From the NCBI GenBank assembly GCA_015227615.1, contig JAALGZ010000001.1:2976001-3040000 (forward strand): a stretch of DNA of 64,000 bases, read 5' to 3'. How positions within the stretch are numbered: position 1 is the stretch's first letter; the number at the start of each line of letters is the position of its first letter. Source of the stretch: Labyrinthula sp. Ha (Eukaryota; Sar; Bigyra; Labyrinthulida; Labyrinthulaceae). The notes beneath the pieces were generated by a model. That model saw only the letters and a list, made by a program, of their open reading frames with translations, had not been told where the DNA came from and did not search any database. The translations under genes and the position numbers were made by a program. Positions 23,122-34,115 of the stretch are shown one piece after another.

Positions 23122-24305
23122 ATGGTTGCTCAAAAAGAAACAGCGTTGGTTTCCCTAGATCAAGAAAATATATGCCCTAATGCAAATAAGATTAGTATGT
23201 TTTCTTTGTAAATAAGCTTAGCGTTACTTCAAAACCATGGAGTAAATGCTGCAGACGTGAAGAAGTTGCAAATGGCTGGTATTTGCACGATTGAAGGAAT
23301 GCAGATGGCTCCCAAAAAGGAAATTTGCGCAATTAGGTAGCTTTGTTCCTATGTTCTTACTTTAGGGGGATATCTGAAGCAAGATATGCTGCAATCGTTG
23401 CTGCTGCTGCCAAAGTTTCAGATAAAGGTAATGTTGTACTAACATTAAAAAGTAGCTTCTGGATGTTTTAAGAGTGCTTCTCAACTCAAACAAGAATATG
23501 CAAGACGTTTTAGGATTAACACTGGATCTTCTGAATTTGATAACATCCTTGGTGGAGGGTAAAATTTTCAGACATCTTGATAAATAGCTTTGAGAGTAGT
23601 TCTCTGACAGAGTTAATTGGGGAATACAGAACTGGAAAGACTCAAATTTGCCATACAATATGTGTAACTGCTCAATTAGGGGATAATGCAGGGAAAGTTG
23701 TGTACTTGGATACTGAGGGAACTTTTAGACCAGACAGACTCAAAGGGATCTGCACTAGGTAAGACTTTTATTAATGTTTATCACCAGATTTGGAGTTGAC
23801 CATGAAGCAGTTCTGGACAATATCTTAGTTGCAAGAATTTATAACTCAGATCAACTTCTCCAAGCACCTGAACAGATTGAAGCTCACATTGACCAAGAAG
23901 AAACCGCTTTCTCATTGTTAATTATCGACTCACTGATGCAACACTTTAGAAGCGATTATGTTGGCAGAGGTGAGTTATCCGAAAGGCAGCAACGGCTTGG
24001 GGTGTTGCTTAATCAGATTAAGAAAATGAGTGAACGACATAACCTAGCTATAGTTTATACAAACATGTATCTTTAGTATATACTTGAATTATAGGGTTAT
24101 GAGCGATCCAGGAGCTGGAATGAGCTATGTACCTGATCCAAAGAAGGCAGTAGGAGGACACGTACTGGCACATGCCTCAACTACTCGTATTATGTTGAAA
24201 AAAGGTAGAGAGAATGAAAGAATAGCGAAATTAATTGATTCTCCAGACATGCCAGAAGAAGAAGCTAGGTTTTTGTTGGGCGATCAAGGAATCCACAATG
24301 ACTGA
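23122..24305 (+). CDS. DMC1: Meiotic recombinase DMC1 (RecA/RAD51 family), seven exons (338 aa)
   Basis: Exons: 23122-23194, 23222-23336, 23366-23427, 23453-23558, 23588-23758, 23788-24066, 24095-24305; introns 25-29 nt. The protein starts with a helix-hairpin-helix region ([19 protein letters not shown], then [10 protein letters not shown]) and has Walker A GEYRTGKT (130-137), [16 protein letters not shown] and Walker [12 protein letters not shown]. The L2 region [19 protein letters not shown] and [18 protein letters not shown] match DMC1 (plants: [14 protein letters not shown]) rather than RAD51. It forms filaments on single-stranded DNA and does interhomologue strand exchange in meiosis. 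Oddities: the normally invariant Gln after Thr-Asn in the TNQ motif is Met269 at a splice junction, and exon 4 has two possible acceptors three bases apart. A poly(A)-signal-like AATAAA lies at 24328-24333. Confidence 0.94.
23195..23221 (+). other. 27-nt intron 1 of DMC1
   Basis: GTATGT donor and GCTTAG acceptor. Removal joins the N-terminal leader to [14 protein letters not shown]. Confidence 0.88.
23337..23365 (+). other. 29-nt intron 2 of DMC1
   Basis: GTAGCT donor and ACTTTAG acceptor. Removal gives the conserved [15 protein letters not shown]. Confidence 0.92.
23428..23452 (+). other. 25-nt (or 28-nt) intron 3 of DMC1 with tandem acceptors
   Basis: GTAATG donor, a perfect TACTAAC branch-point-like sequence, then AAG and TAG acceptors three bases apart (ending at 23452 or 23455). 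Both keep the frame and differ by one residue (KVAS or KAS). Confidence 0.85.
23559..23587 (+). other. 29-nt intron 4 of DMC1
   Basis: GTAAAA donor and AAATAG acceptor. Removal joins NILGGG to [18 protein letters not shown]. Confidence 0.92.
23759..23787 (+). other. 29-nt intron 5 of DMC1
   Basis: GTAAGA donor and CACCAG acceptor. Removal gives [19 protein letters not shown]. Confidence 0.93.
24067..24094 (+). other. 28-nt intron 6 of DMC1
   Basis: GTATCT donor and TTATAG acceptor. Removal joins LAIVYTN-M to [11 protein letters not shown]. The split codon is AT|G (Met). Confidence 0.88.
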
Positions 24306-27039
24306 AGTTAACCTATTACTCTAATGAAATAAACCTAACATTTCTTTCTCTTGGCTAAAGTTTGCTACGTGTTATTCAAAAATGCTGATGTAGATTGCTC
24401 GTACTTGGGTTAATTTTCAAATCCACTGACTAGGACTCTCTCTTGTGAAGAACACAACGTGGTTTGAATGCCCCTCTTTATCCTCACAGATGAATCAAGT
24501 GTGACACTAAATAAAAGAGAGCTAGCAAACTATTAGGGAGGCATAGTTTCTTCTCTTTTAGAATATTCAACTATCTCCTTTATGCTAATATAACATAACT
24601 ATAGTGGGAGTTCGACTGGAAGATTTTCACGCACCATGTGGCCGGCGACTTTTGTAACAATCTATATAGAATAGTTTATTGAAACTTGATGGAATTTGAA
24701 GATTTTCGAAGAACCAAATTATCAAACATAATAGTAATAATTATGTAAGCATAGCTAACAAGCTTATGAGCTGAACATTAGTTGCCATTTTTTGAACTTC
24801 GTAATTTGAAGACTTTTAAGGGTATTTTATGGCCTTCAAGCATACTAGGTTTCAATTTGGTAGTAAGAAAAATAGCTTTTGTTTTACTCCACTTGCTTCA
24901 AGTTATTACTTGCTCTCCTCTGAGGCATTCTGGTTCCAAGCTCTTGGCTATAAGTTGCAACTAAACTTTATGATAAACATTACTTAAGCTAGTAACAGTC
25001 GAAACTATTTGTATAACATGAGTTATATTTCCTGAATATGCGATTTTTCTAACTAAACCATGTATTTTGTTAATAATTAGTTCATCGTTGACTTTAGGAA
25101 GAATTTCAATTACTATTTCATGTTAATTGAAAAAAGCATGAAAAAGGCGTTTAATTCTTCAGCAGCTTTGAAAGTTTCCTTCAGTAGAGGTATTATCCTA
25201 TATAAATAATGTTCAGTTAAATTAAAAACCCTCTTCTTACTGTCATTCCTACGGGATTTATCATCTCACTTGCTATAACCAGTTCAAGGCTATGCCTGAT
25301 GTTGCCTCTCTCAAAATTTAATTGTGGAAATTCCACATTTAAGATGAACCAGTAAAAAGAACTTTGACATTTCTTTCGATGCTAAAGAGTATTGTGTTCT
25401 TAGGAATATAACACTAAGATATGACTATATATCAACAAGTTAATTTAATAATTGAAAATGTATGCGCTAATATGAGCCACAGTAGCTTCTTTGTGATGGA
25501 GCATGGATTTTCCAAGGAAGAATTTCGAGTCAGCTCAGGGAGGCTTACTCTGTTTTTCATCAGGCTTACATAACAAAAGAAACAAAATAGGGGCATAGTA
25601 AAGGTATAAGAATTTTGCTTCTTCTGTGCCCGTAACTATAATCTTTAGGAGAACCAAAGAGTAAGTCAAGTTGGAAGAATACTAATTAAAACCTCAGAAA
25701 TAATAAGTCAATATCCTTTAAATGAGAACTGAAGGTTCTGGGTACTGAAGACTCATTAATATGAAGTGTAAGGTTTCGAGAAACCCAAACATCCGTCTTC
25801 TTTCTAAGTAAGACCTGCTTTCCTGACAGAAACCTGTCCCGTATAGATCTCTGATCAGATAAGGATAATATCTTATTTTTTCTGGTCGCTAGAGTGATCA
25901 TATAGCTCCACTAGCTGCTAAAATCTGTACAATCGTAATTTCAGAACTTTTTCTCTTCAAGATACAAAATATTTTACCTAAAGTAGTATAATTGTAGTTC
26001 AGAAATAACATAAATCAGCCTGGGAACAGCAACTAGTTCCATTATCTCAGGTAGCCTATACATTGTTTCCTTTACTACTCCAAGAGTAGCTGTGATTCTG
26101 CGAAATGTGCAGGCATTTGTAGGGTACTTGGTTAAAATAAATTCTCTTTGTACATTTTTCTTGTTTACGGAATCTAGATTAGCAATCAAGTGTCGAGTTG
26201 AAACCAAGTTTTCAGGATGTTACAAACTTTTATTTACACATGCTGGTTTTATGTGCCTGAACATTTTCCTTTTTTTATTTACGCATCTCATTAGACTACG
26301 GTTGAATACATATTTTTGGATTTGGGGTCTAAACTCGAGGCATAGCAGTCGGGGGATATTTCCTGTGTATAAGTGGGCTCGGAGTGCCCGCTAAAACAAA
26401 GGTCGGTATTGAAAGTGCTCGAGGTATGTACAATGCCATATGATCTAATTCTTTCCCTAGTTAAACGTCTACTTTTTTGTTTTGTTTTTTATATCTCTTA
26501 ACTTTTAAATAGGGCTTCCCCTTTGGCTCATTCCCATGGCAAATCGACACCCTTCCAATTCCTACCATGAAAACAATGCTAAAAAATTCGGTCTATGGTT
26601 TTGACGCTATGAATAAATCCATTACGACTATGAACTCCATCATTAATATTTGATAATTTGTTATTCCAGACAAGAACTTGACATTATTGCCCTTCCACCC
26701 GTTTTGGGGGGTTGAGATCAGGAATCTGGGTCATTGCAGCCGTTCCCGTATGGAATATCCTCCCAAAGGAATGTATTTTGAGCCAAATATGACCACTAGG
26801 CCTTAAACGAATACTCTTCATCTGCTGTAACTGATAAAATCGACTAAAAATGAGTAATCAGTAATCTCGTCCTAGGAGTTACGCCCTAAGAGAAATCCCT
26901 TGCTGTGGTACCTCTGCGTCACTGTTAACTTTAAGAAAAGGACCAATAAGCTTACCTTAATGACTGGTGATTTCAACGCAGCTGAAAAGATAGATACTAT
27001 GAAACGTAAACCTTTGATAGGTAGGGGTCGAATTTGATT

Positions 27040-27485
27040 CATTGATTGTTTTTCAATGAAGTTTTTGCCCGTATTCTTATTTTTGATAATCACTAGTATA
27101 CCCAAAACGATTTCCATACATCTTTGATGTTCAATTGATGATCATTACAATGTTGGGCCCCGTGGCCCCGGGGCAAAGAATGCCAAAAACCATTCTTGTC
27201 AATCTTGCGCCGTATGAAAATCTATGTAAAATGGCCATGTGACCCTGGAACAACGTGGAGATAGGCTACAATTGGTTCATATGGTCAGTTTTATGAATGT
27301 CTTAATACGGTGCAGAAACGAGCAAGTATGTTTTTGACTATATGGCCCATGGTCATGTGGTCCAACCTTGTGTGGTTAATCAAATGATTATCAGAGTATA
27401 ATCAGAATTATTTGCTTAGAGTAAAAGTAACAGTTCTCTCACTGAGAATCAGAATCAAGAAATTATCAATTAATTATTGTTAACT
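27040..27485. repeat. MITE-like dispersed repeat, copy A
   Basis: Shares with copies B-D a core such as GTATGTTTTTGACTATATGG followed by a CCATGGTCATGTGG-like block, plus an upstream block like GCGCCGTATGAAAATCTATG. Outer parts are AT-rich with TGATTATCA-type motifs in both orientations. The middle left part is unusually GC-rich (GGGCCCCGTGGCCCCGGGG). Borders are approximate. Confidence 0.6.
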
Positions 27486-28276
27486 TTCTTCCAATCTGAT
27501 GCTTTTTGCTAGGTGGGAATAGGACTTTAGAGTTTGGATTTAAGTTTTTATAGGTCAATCCAATCAGCTAGAGATTACTCGCATTTCTATCTTACTTCGT
27601 AAACATATGATTAAAAAAATGTGATTTCCTAAGCTTAACGTTGAGAACAAGAACCAGAAATCAGGCGCCAGGAGCATGGGACACCTTAACACTAGCTACC
27701 TCAGCATCAATTAGAGTATCACTACCATTAGCACCCTGTTATTTTTAACAATTAGCTTTTGCTATACTGTTGTTCGCATTCTATGTTTGTCAAATGCTTA
27801 TTTTTTGTTGGACGCAACCTCAATAAATCTCATATAACAGGGGGTTAAGCCCCAAGTAGAGTCTATGAAACTATTTTTAAAAACGAAGACAGAAACGAAG
27901 AGAAATACTGATTGGTGAGTGCATCACATACGATGATAAGACGTTTTCAGGTCACTCCTATATTCGAATCTTGTAGAAACCGGAATGCTGGGATATTCCG
28001 GTTTTCCTGTTTAGAAAAGGAATATTTTCAAAAAATATCAATATTTCCTGCTAAATGTGTGGTTAAACAAAAGACTAAAAGAAGAAAATTTGGTCACATG
28101 TATCTGATGTTTGTTCATAATCATATAGTAATCAATATTTAGGATTTGGTATTTCCCAAGATTCAAAAGTTTCTATATGAAATCTAATAAGACATTTCGT
28201 TTTCTATTTCCACTTGTAACTCTGCTATTTCCATCGTTTAACACTAGATAATAACTTTCCTTTCAAGCTCTTTTGT

Positions 28277-28400
28277 CGTTAATGCATTAACGTAAACTAA
28301 CGATATATTAACGTTAATAAACTTACATTTGGGAGAAATGTTGGAATACTCAAATTAACGTTATAATATCGTTAGTTAATATATTAACGTTAGTTTATAT
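28277..28400. repeat. Palindrome cluster built of AACGTT/TTAACG motifs
   Basis: A perfect 16-bp palindrome (CGTTAATGCATTAACG) at 28277-28292 is followed by an imperfect inverted repeat with arms at about 28293-28318 and 28354-28380, then another ATTAACGTTAGTTTA copy. A single related motif occurs near 29600. There is no coding sequence around it. Confidence 0.7.
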
Positions 28401-28719
28401 CTTCTTATTATATTTTTGGATATTCTAGGGTTCAACTCACTAAATTAAAACTTGCGAGCCAAGTAAAGTTGAGAAGAGGCGTAAGAAAAACCCGAAATAT
28501 GCAGTGAGCAGAAGAAACCAACGTAAGTTGTAAGAACGTAGAAACTGTAATTGTTGAAAACCTCACTAGTTATCTCCCAAGGTTCGTTTAGAATAAATTC
28601 TTAATTCCTAGTACCTTCTGCTTTGAGCAATTGTAAAAATGCATAAGTCAAGAGCCTGTTCATAGAAAAGTAGGATCCTGTGGTTTATGAAGTTTTCTTC
28701 TCGACACCTTGGTCTAATG

Positions 28720-29190
28720 ATGGGATTTGATAAAAATTATCAACATTTATTTGATAATCATTTTAATTCTGAGTACCAATAAAAGAATTGGGAATTTGAT
28801 TTATATCAAATGTTTCAGCTTTTATTTTGATCATCAATTGAAAATCAAAATAAAGATTGGCTCTGCGATTCTGTCTTAAGTTGCCGAGAATCTCTTACAT
28901 ATTTTCTGCACCGAACGGAAGCCTTTAAAAACTGGCTACATGATATGGGAAAAATCCGGAAATGGAATGTTTTTGGGCCATCTTGCTAATCTTTTCAAAT
29001 TTCGCGTGCGGCGTAAGAATGAAAAAGTATGTTTTTGGATATTTGGACCATGGCCTTGTGGCGCAGCCTTAAATTCATAATCAATTGATTATCAATAATC
29101 CATCAAAATGGTTGGGAAACTATCAGAATCAATCAATAGCAAAAATATAGGCAAAATTCTTATTGATAAACTATCAACAAGTCAAAACCC
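28720..29190. repeat. MITE-like dispersed repeat, copy B
   Basis: Core GTATGTTTTTGGATATTTGG then ACCATGGCCTTGTGG. The right end has AATTGATTATCAATAATCC and CTATCAGAATCAATCAATAG, closely matching copies C and D. The left end carries the inverted type (TTTGATAATCATTTT). Borders are approximate. Confidence 0.7.
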
Positions 29191-30287
29191 AACCCTTCCA
29201 CGGATCCCAATTTTAAGCTTGGAAGCTGTTTTTACCCTTAATGCTTAACAGTTTTAAGGCAGGATGTTTAAATTAAAACCCAGAGCGAACAGCTACAACA
29301 AAGTGAGTTACACATTAGAGTTGTAAATTTTATTCGTAACGGCCTTCTGTAGTTTCTCAAACTAGACCTTAACTTAAGCTTCGCATAATTCCTCTCCTCT
29401 TTTCCCATATACACTATCAGAGTTTCCAAATAATATAGATCTTGTTTATTCAACATTATTCTTAGTTGGGGCTTTTTCATATGCTTTCGTTTGGAGAATA
29501 TATCAAAACATTATAAAATGAAAAAATAGCAAATTAAGTATAGATTGGTTTCGTTCTTCTCATTCCAAGAAGTTTGAGAACTATATTGTATTAATAATAC
29601 CATTAACGTTAATTACGTGATACTAAAAAAAGATAATGGAAAAATAACATTAACTCTATTGTTAGTACAATACCGATATATTTTTTTCTTATTCAAATAC
29701 TAGAAAGTTATTTTGTGGCACCTAAACTCGGAAATTATTTTAAGAAAAAAGCCGGGTTATTTAAAAATAGTCTTGAGATTTAAACTGGATGCTTAAATTC
29801 TCCTATATAGTTTATTTATATATTTATTTTTAAATAATCGAACAGTACCAAAAAGATCAGTTCTAATTATTAATTGGTACTTCCGACCTGAACATTTCTG
29901 GAAAATATTCACAGCAATAAAGAAACTTTTTTTTATTTTATAATTTAATTACATACATACGCGTGCAGTTTTAAATATTTTCTCCCTAAATAAAGTAAGA
30001 ATAAAAAGTGGCGCAAACAAATAAATTAGAAAGTGACATTAATGTGAATTACATCGACCATAACTCTGATTTCCTCACTGAAAATATACATTTACGGACG
30101 TTTCAAGTACAAGATTGCGTCGCTATAAGATAAGGAAATAAGTAAACCAGACATTTTCTTTCTTTAATATCCCAACGAGAGTAACTTAAGAGTTTATTAA
30201 AAAGTTCCAAAAAGAAACAAAACCAAAAAGCGTCACTTGTTTTAAAATATAAACAAGAATACTTACTAATTAAATAAAAAATAATAT

Positions 30288-31253
30288 ATGGAGTTTAAAC
30301 AAGCAGAACAAAACCAGACACTGAGGTATCAGTTGTATCAACAGTTTCAAGCTGACCCTTCAAAGCCCAGCCACTCTCAAACACATAAATATCCCCTACG
30401 TCAAAGTACATCGGAAGAGAAAACAATTCAAAACTTTGAGTTTAGTATGCCGAAAAGAGCATTTACCGCTGACCCTGCAACGATGAGCCGACTTAAAACC
30501 GCCTCTTCTGAATCTTCAGAATCTATAAATTTTCCAACCGACCAGCGTTCAAGGTTTTTGTCCGTTGTAGAAACTTCCAAACCGAAAAAAAAAACAACAG
30601 GACCTGTTCATAATGCGAAATACAAGGCGAAGTTATGCAAGAACTGGGTGAATAAGGGTGTATGTCCATATTATGAGAAATGCCAGTTTGCACACGGTGA
30701 GCATGAAGTGCAGAAGTGGGCTATGAGAAGGAAAAAGCTCGATTCATTTAATTCAGCTGCATCCAGTGTCTCTGCGGTGTCTAACGGACAGAACTGGATT
30801 CCAAACTTGAGTGGACAAAATTTTGGTTCTCAGAGTTGGAAAACCGATAAGCTCAGTATGAACGGTTACTCTGGTAGCACATCTGCACTGGACGTATTTC
30901 AGAGGCAAAATGAGCTGGTAAATGCTTTGGCTGAAAACCAAAGACGAATTGATTCTCTGCAGTTAAGCCGTGACAACGATATTTTTCGTGCGGCTAAAAC
31001 ATCGGAATGGAATATTCTTGCGAACGAATCTGAGCAAGATATGTCTTTGACAGGTGGTGAATTTGGTTTTTCTTGGAATGGTTTAGATATTCCACGGACA
31101 AGGTTAGTTGAAGATGATTTTGTTTTAAATAGAGGGTCTCCAGTGTATTCGAGTAGTGATGAGAGTTCTAGGAGTCAAGCCCAAAGGTTTGAAGTGTCTG
31201 ATTTAGATGTGCAAAGCGGTTTTGAACAGGCCTTTGGGTCTTTACGTTTGTAA
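30288..31253 (+). CDS. CCCH zinc-finger protein, tristetraprolin-like single finger (321 aa)
   Basis: Single-exon gene with an ATG in an A-rich context. One C-x8-C-x5-C-x3-H finger (CKNWVNKGVCPYYEKCQFAH, about residues 117-136) is preceded by YKAKL, the lead-in typical of TTP/ZFP36-type RNA-binding fingers, and followed by GEHEVQ. Tristetraprolin proteins have two such fingers and this one has one. The N-terminal 110 residues and everything after the finger are Ser/Gln/Asn-rich and look disordered, apart from a possible short helix (ELVNALAENQRRIDSLQLS). A role in binding AU-rich mRNA and controlling its stability or translation is the family expectation, not shown here. The gene stands alone between two deserts. 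Confidence 0.88.
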   Translation: MEFKQAEQNQTLRYQLYQQFQADPSKPSHSQTHKYPLRQSTSEEKTIQNFEFSMPKRAFTADPATMSRLKTASSESSESINFPTDQRSRFLSVVETSKPKKKTTGPVHNAKYKAKLCKNWVNKGVCPYYEKCQFAHGEHEVQKWAMRRKKLDSFNSAASSVSAVSNGQNWIPNLSGQNFGSQSWKTDKLSMNGYSGSTSALDVFQRQNELVNALAENQRRIDSLQLSRDNDIFRAAKTSEWNILANESEQDMSLTGGEFGFSWNGLDIPRTRLVEDDFVLNRGSPVYSSSDESSRSQAQRFEVSDLDVQSGFEQAFGSLRL

Positions 31254-32689
31254 TTTAAGAAAAGGTGAATAGTAATCCGTGGCAACAAGAAAATAAATTT
31301 GATATTTTATTCTACGAAACTTTATTATGTATATTTTAAACACTCTATAGCATATATTGTGATATGTTATCAAACAATAGTTTTGAGGGCTACTTGGGTA
31401 TTGAATAGAAAAATTCCCCTCTCAATATTAATATTAAGTGGGTATTTATTATAATATTTATGTTTTAATAATGGAGTTGAATGAGGTATTTACTTTACCT
31501 AAAGTGATCTCACTGTTTAGAATGAGGCAGTAGAAGCGGATTGAAAGGGTATTATTACACCTCTTGGGTTCATAGCGATAGTGAGTTATTCTCATACGAA
31601 GTAAGTTTACCTCTAGGAAAGAATTTATATTTGTCTTAGAATTCTGAGGAACTAAGTCTAGCATATTTTAGTTTAGATAGCTTTTTGCTATTATAGAGAT
31701 ACAAGAAAAAGAAAAAAAAACTAGAAGAAAAGCTAGCCCATAGCATTCAAACAAACACCATACTATATTGTACCACACTTGAGATTTATACAGTAAAAAA
31801 GATTATAGAAAATCACGGGTCTATAGACCTTTACCACTGTAGATACCTAAGGTTTGATTTAGTCTTTTAAGCGATAGAACAACCGAAATTAAAACAAATA
31901 AAATAGTTAGGAGCCCATATCCATGCGTGTTAGATCTTAAATTTATCAATAAAAGAGAAAACAACTAACAAGTTAAGGTAGGCGCCAATGGGCGCACCTA
32001 GAATTAACCTTAGTCTTCTACATGAGATCACCACAGCTCTAACCAGTAAAGCGCTAAGAACATACATGTCATCTATTGATAAAACTGAAAGGATTTTTGA
32101 AAGTGATCATATCTGTGGACTATAATTGAAACCGTCAAGACCCTTGTTTAACGAACTAAAACAAAGTGTGTACCAAAATGAACCTAAAAGAACCAGAGAA
32201 TTCCGAAATTTTATGGTGTCTTCTACAGACACTCAGACATACAGAGGTGACTGTTTCATTTAGAGCAAGATCAAAAGCATTATGGTCGGAGAATTGTGGA
32301 GATGTTTCAAGATTTTTCGCTGCTAACTGGAAATATTTTTTAAAGAAAAGATGCTCCCTAACAAAACTTATTAATACATTTCGGGCTCTTGGTCTGATTT
32401 TTTTCGTTTTCATTTCGTATTTCTTTTTACAGGCTTTGCTCAGTTGCTTTAATTTCAAGGAATCATAGTTTCTTAGGTTACAAGGTGCGTATTATTGCTT
32501 AAATGTGAGAAGGCATACGCGGTTATCCATAAACAGTTCTTGTGAAAGTCATTTTAGTATTATGATCTTAGACTCGTTTTAGTTGCCCACATATAGACCT
32601 AAGACTTGAGATGCAATAGCATTTACTGGTCAATTAGTTAAACTACACATATGTTCGGGTTAGTATTGTTTCTTGACTTCAGAATATAA

Positions 32690-33140
32690 TTTGGGGTGGA
32701 TTGATTTATTGATAATTTATCCTTAATTTCTTGCTCATGTTGTGCTTTATGATAAACTTCAATGATGACAAAGCCCTTTTGACTGATTATTGATGATCTT
32801 TGATTATGAATGCAAAATTGAGGCAAATAGCCTTGGGTTAAATCACATTAAATCATAATTTTTTTTTTGTTGCGATATATTAGAAACAACAGAAATGGAC
32901 CTTATGGATCAAATCTTTCCTATGTTTGGATCATTCCTTGCCAATTAAAAAAATTAATACGGTTTTTATACAGTGCAGAATGGAAATTATATTTTAATGA
33001 CATTTGACCAAGGGTCTTGTGGCTAAATTTTGTATTAATAATCAATGATTATCAATTATCGGGCGAAGTATTTAGGAACTTATCAGACTCAATCAACAAG
33101 AAAGCACAGGTACAAAATTTGTTCATCAATTAAAATCAAC
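32690..33140. repeat. MITE-like dispersed repeat, copy C
   Basis: The right half matches copies B and D: a GACCAAGGGTCTTGTGGC-like core, then AATCAATGATTATCAATTAT and TTATCAGACTCAATCAACAAG. The left end has TTGATAATTTATC-type inverted motifs. It is more diverged than B or D. Borders are approximate. Confidence 0.65.
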
Positions 33141-33654
33141 TCAAGTTCGACCTTTAATCCCGTATTATCATTTGTGGTCAACATTTTCAAGCTGACCTGT
33201 CCTACAAATTTTATTATTTTATTTCGCAATTGCCTTGGATGAAATATTCAAACAAACAAAATTTATCAACCAGCGACATCATAGAGACGAGTTAAGACGT
33301 GAACAAAAACCTGAAGATACAAAGCAGATATAACTCATATCATAGATAAAGTTTTCAATATAAATGTAAAAGAATTACTTACAGAAACCCTATCGAACAA
33401 AGAAGCCAAGGAAACAGTAGACCTTCGAAAGTTTTAACTATAAACGAACCCAAGTCACCAAAGACAAGAGAGCACAGTCTGAATACTTTCAAACTGAAAA
33501 ATACTCTAAGTTAGTACATTTTGAGATGTTTTGTAAGAAGCGAAACTTGTCCCAAACGTAAAATTCGGAAAAGAGTATCAGTTCTTGAGCATCTGCTTCC
33601 TGAAGAATTAGCTGATGGAGATTTTTCTTAATCATTTTCCATACTGGTAGGTAT

Positions 33655-34115
33655 GTGCTTTGAGAAAAATCATTAATAATTACTTGATAATCATTTTGGC
33701 TCTGATTATGAATAAATAAATTGCGATTTTGAATTTTATTAAATGATTCTGATTTTATTTTGAATATCAAATGATTATCAATAATAAATTGGGCCACGCC
33801 ACCCTCTGCCCAATAGCCTTACAATATATATTTTAATTATCTGCCGAATGGAAATCCATATAAAAGGATATACGGCCCAGGAATTATCTGGTAATAGGAT
33901 ACAGCAGGGTCATATGCCCCGTATTTTGAAGAATTTCATATGGTGGCAAAATAAAATATGTTTTTTGGGCGCTTGGACTAAGGTCATATGGCCTAATTAA
34001 TTATTGATAATCACTTGATTATCAATAATCAATAAAAAATGGTTCGAGAATTATCAGAACCAATAAATAAGAAAAACATAGGCAAATTTCTTATTGATGA
34101 ATTTTAAATAAATTA
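33655..34115. repeat. MITE-like dispersed repeat, copy D
   Basis: Both ends are visible. The left inner end reads AAATGATTATCAATAATAAA then TTGGGCC. The right inner end, on the opposite strand, reads AAGTGATTATCAATAATTAA then TTAGGCC, so the element has long imperfect terminal inverted repeats around a core of about 200 bp. This is the best copy for defining the family. No coding capacity. Confidence 0.72.

Larger units (their letters stand above)
24306..30287. other. Gene-poor stretch of about 6 kb with decayed repeats
   Basis: No open frame looks like a protein. The stretch holds two copies of a MITE-like repeat (about 27040-27485 and 28720-29190) and an AACGTT palindrome cluster (28277-28400). 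The final few hundred bases, very AT-rich, should include the promoter and leader of the CCCH gene at 30288. I see no RNA gene. Confidence 0.5.
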
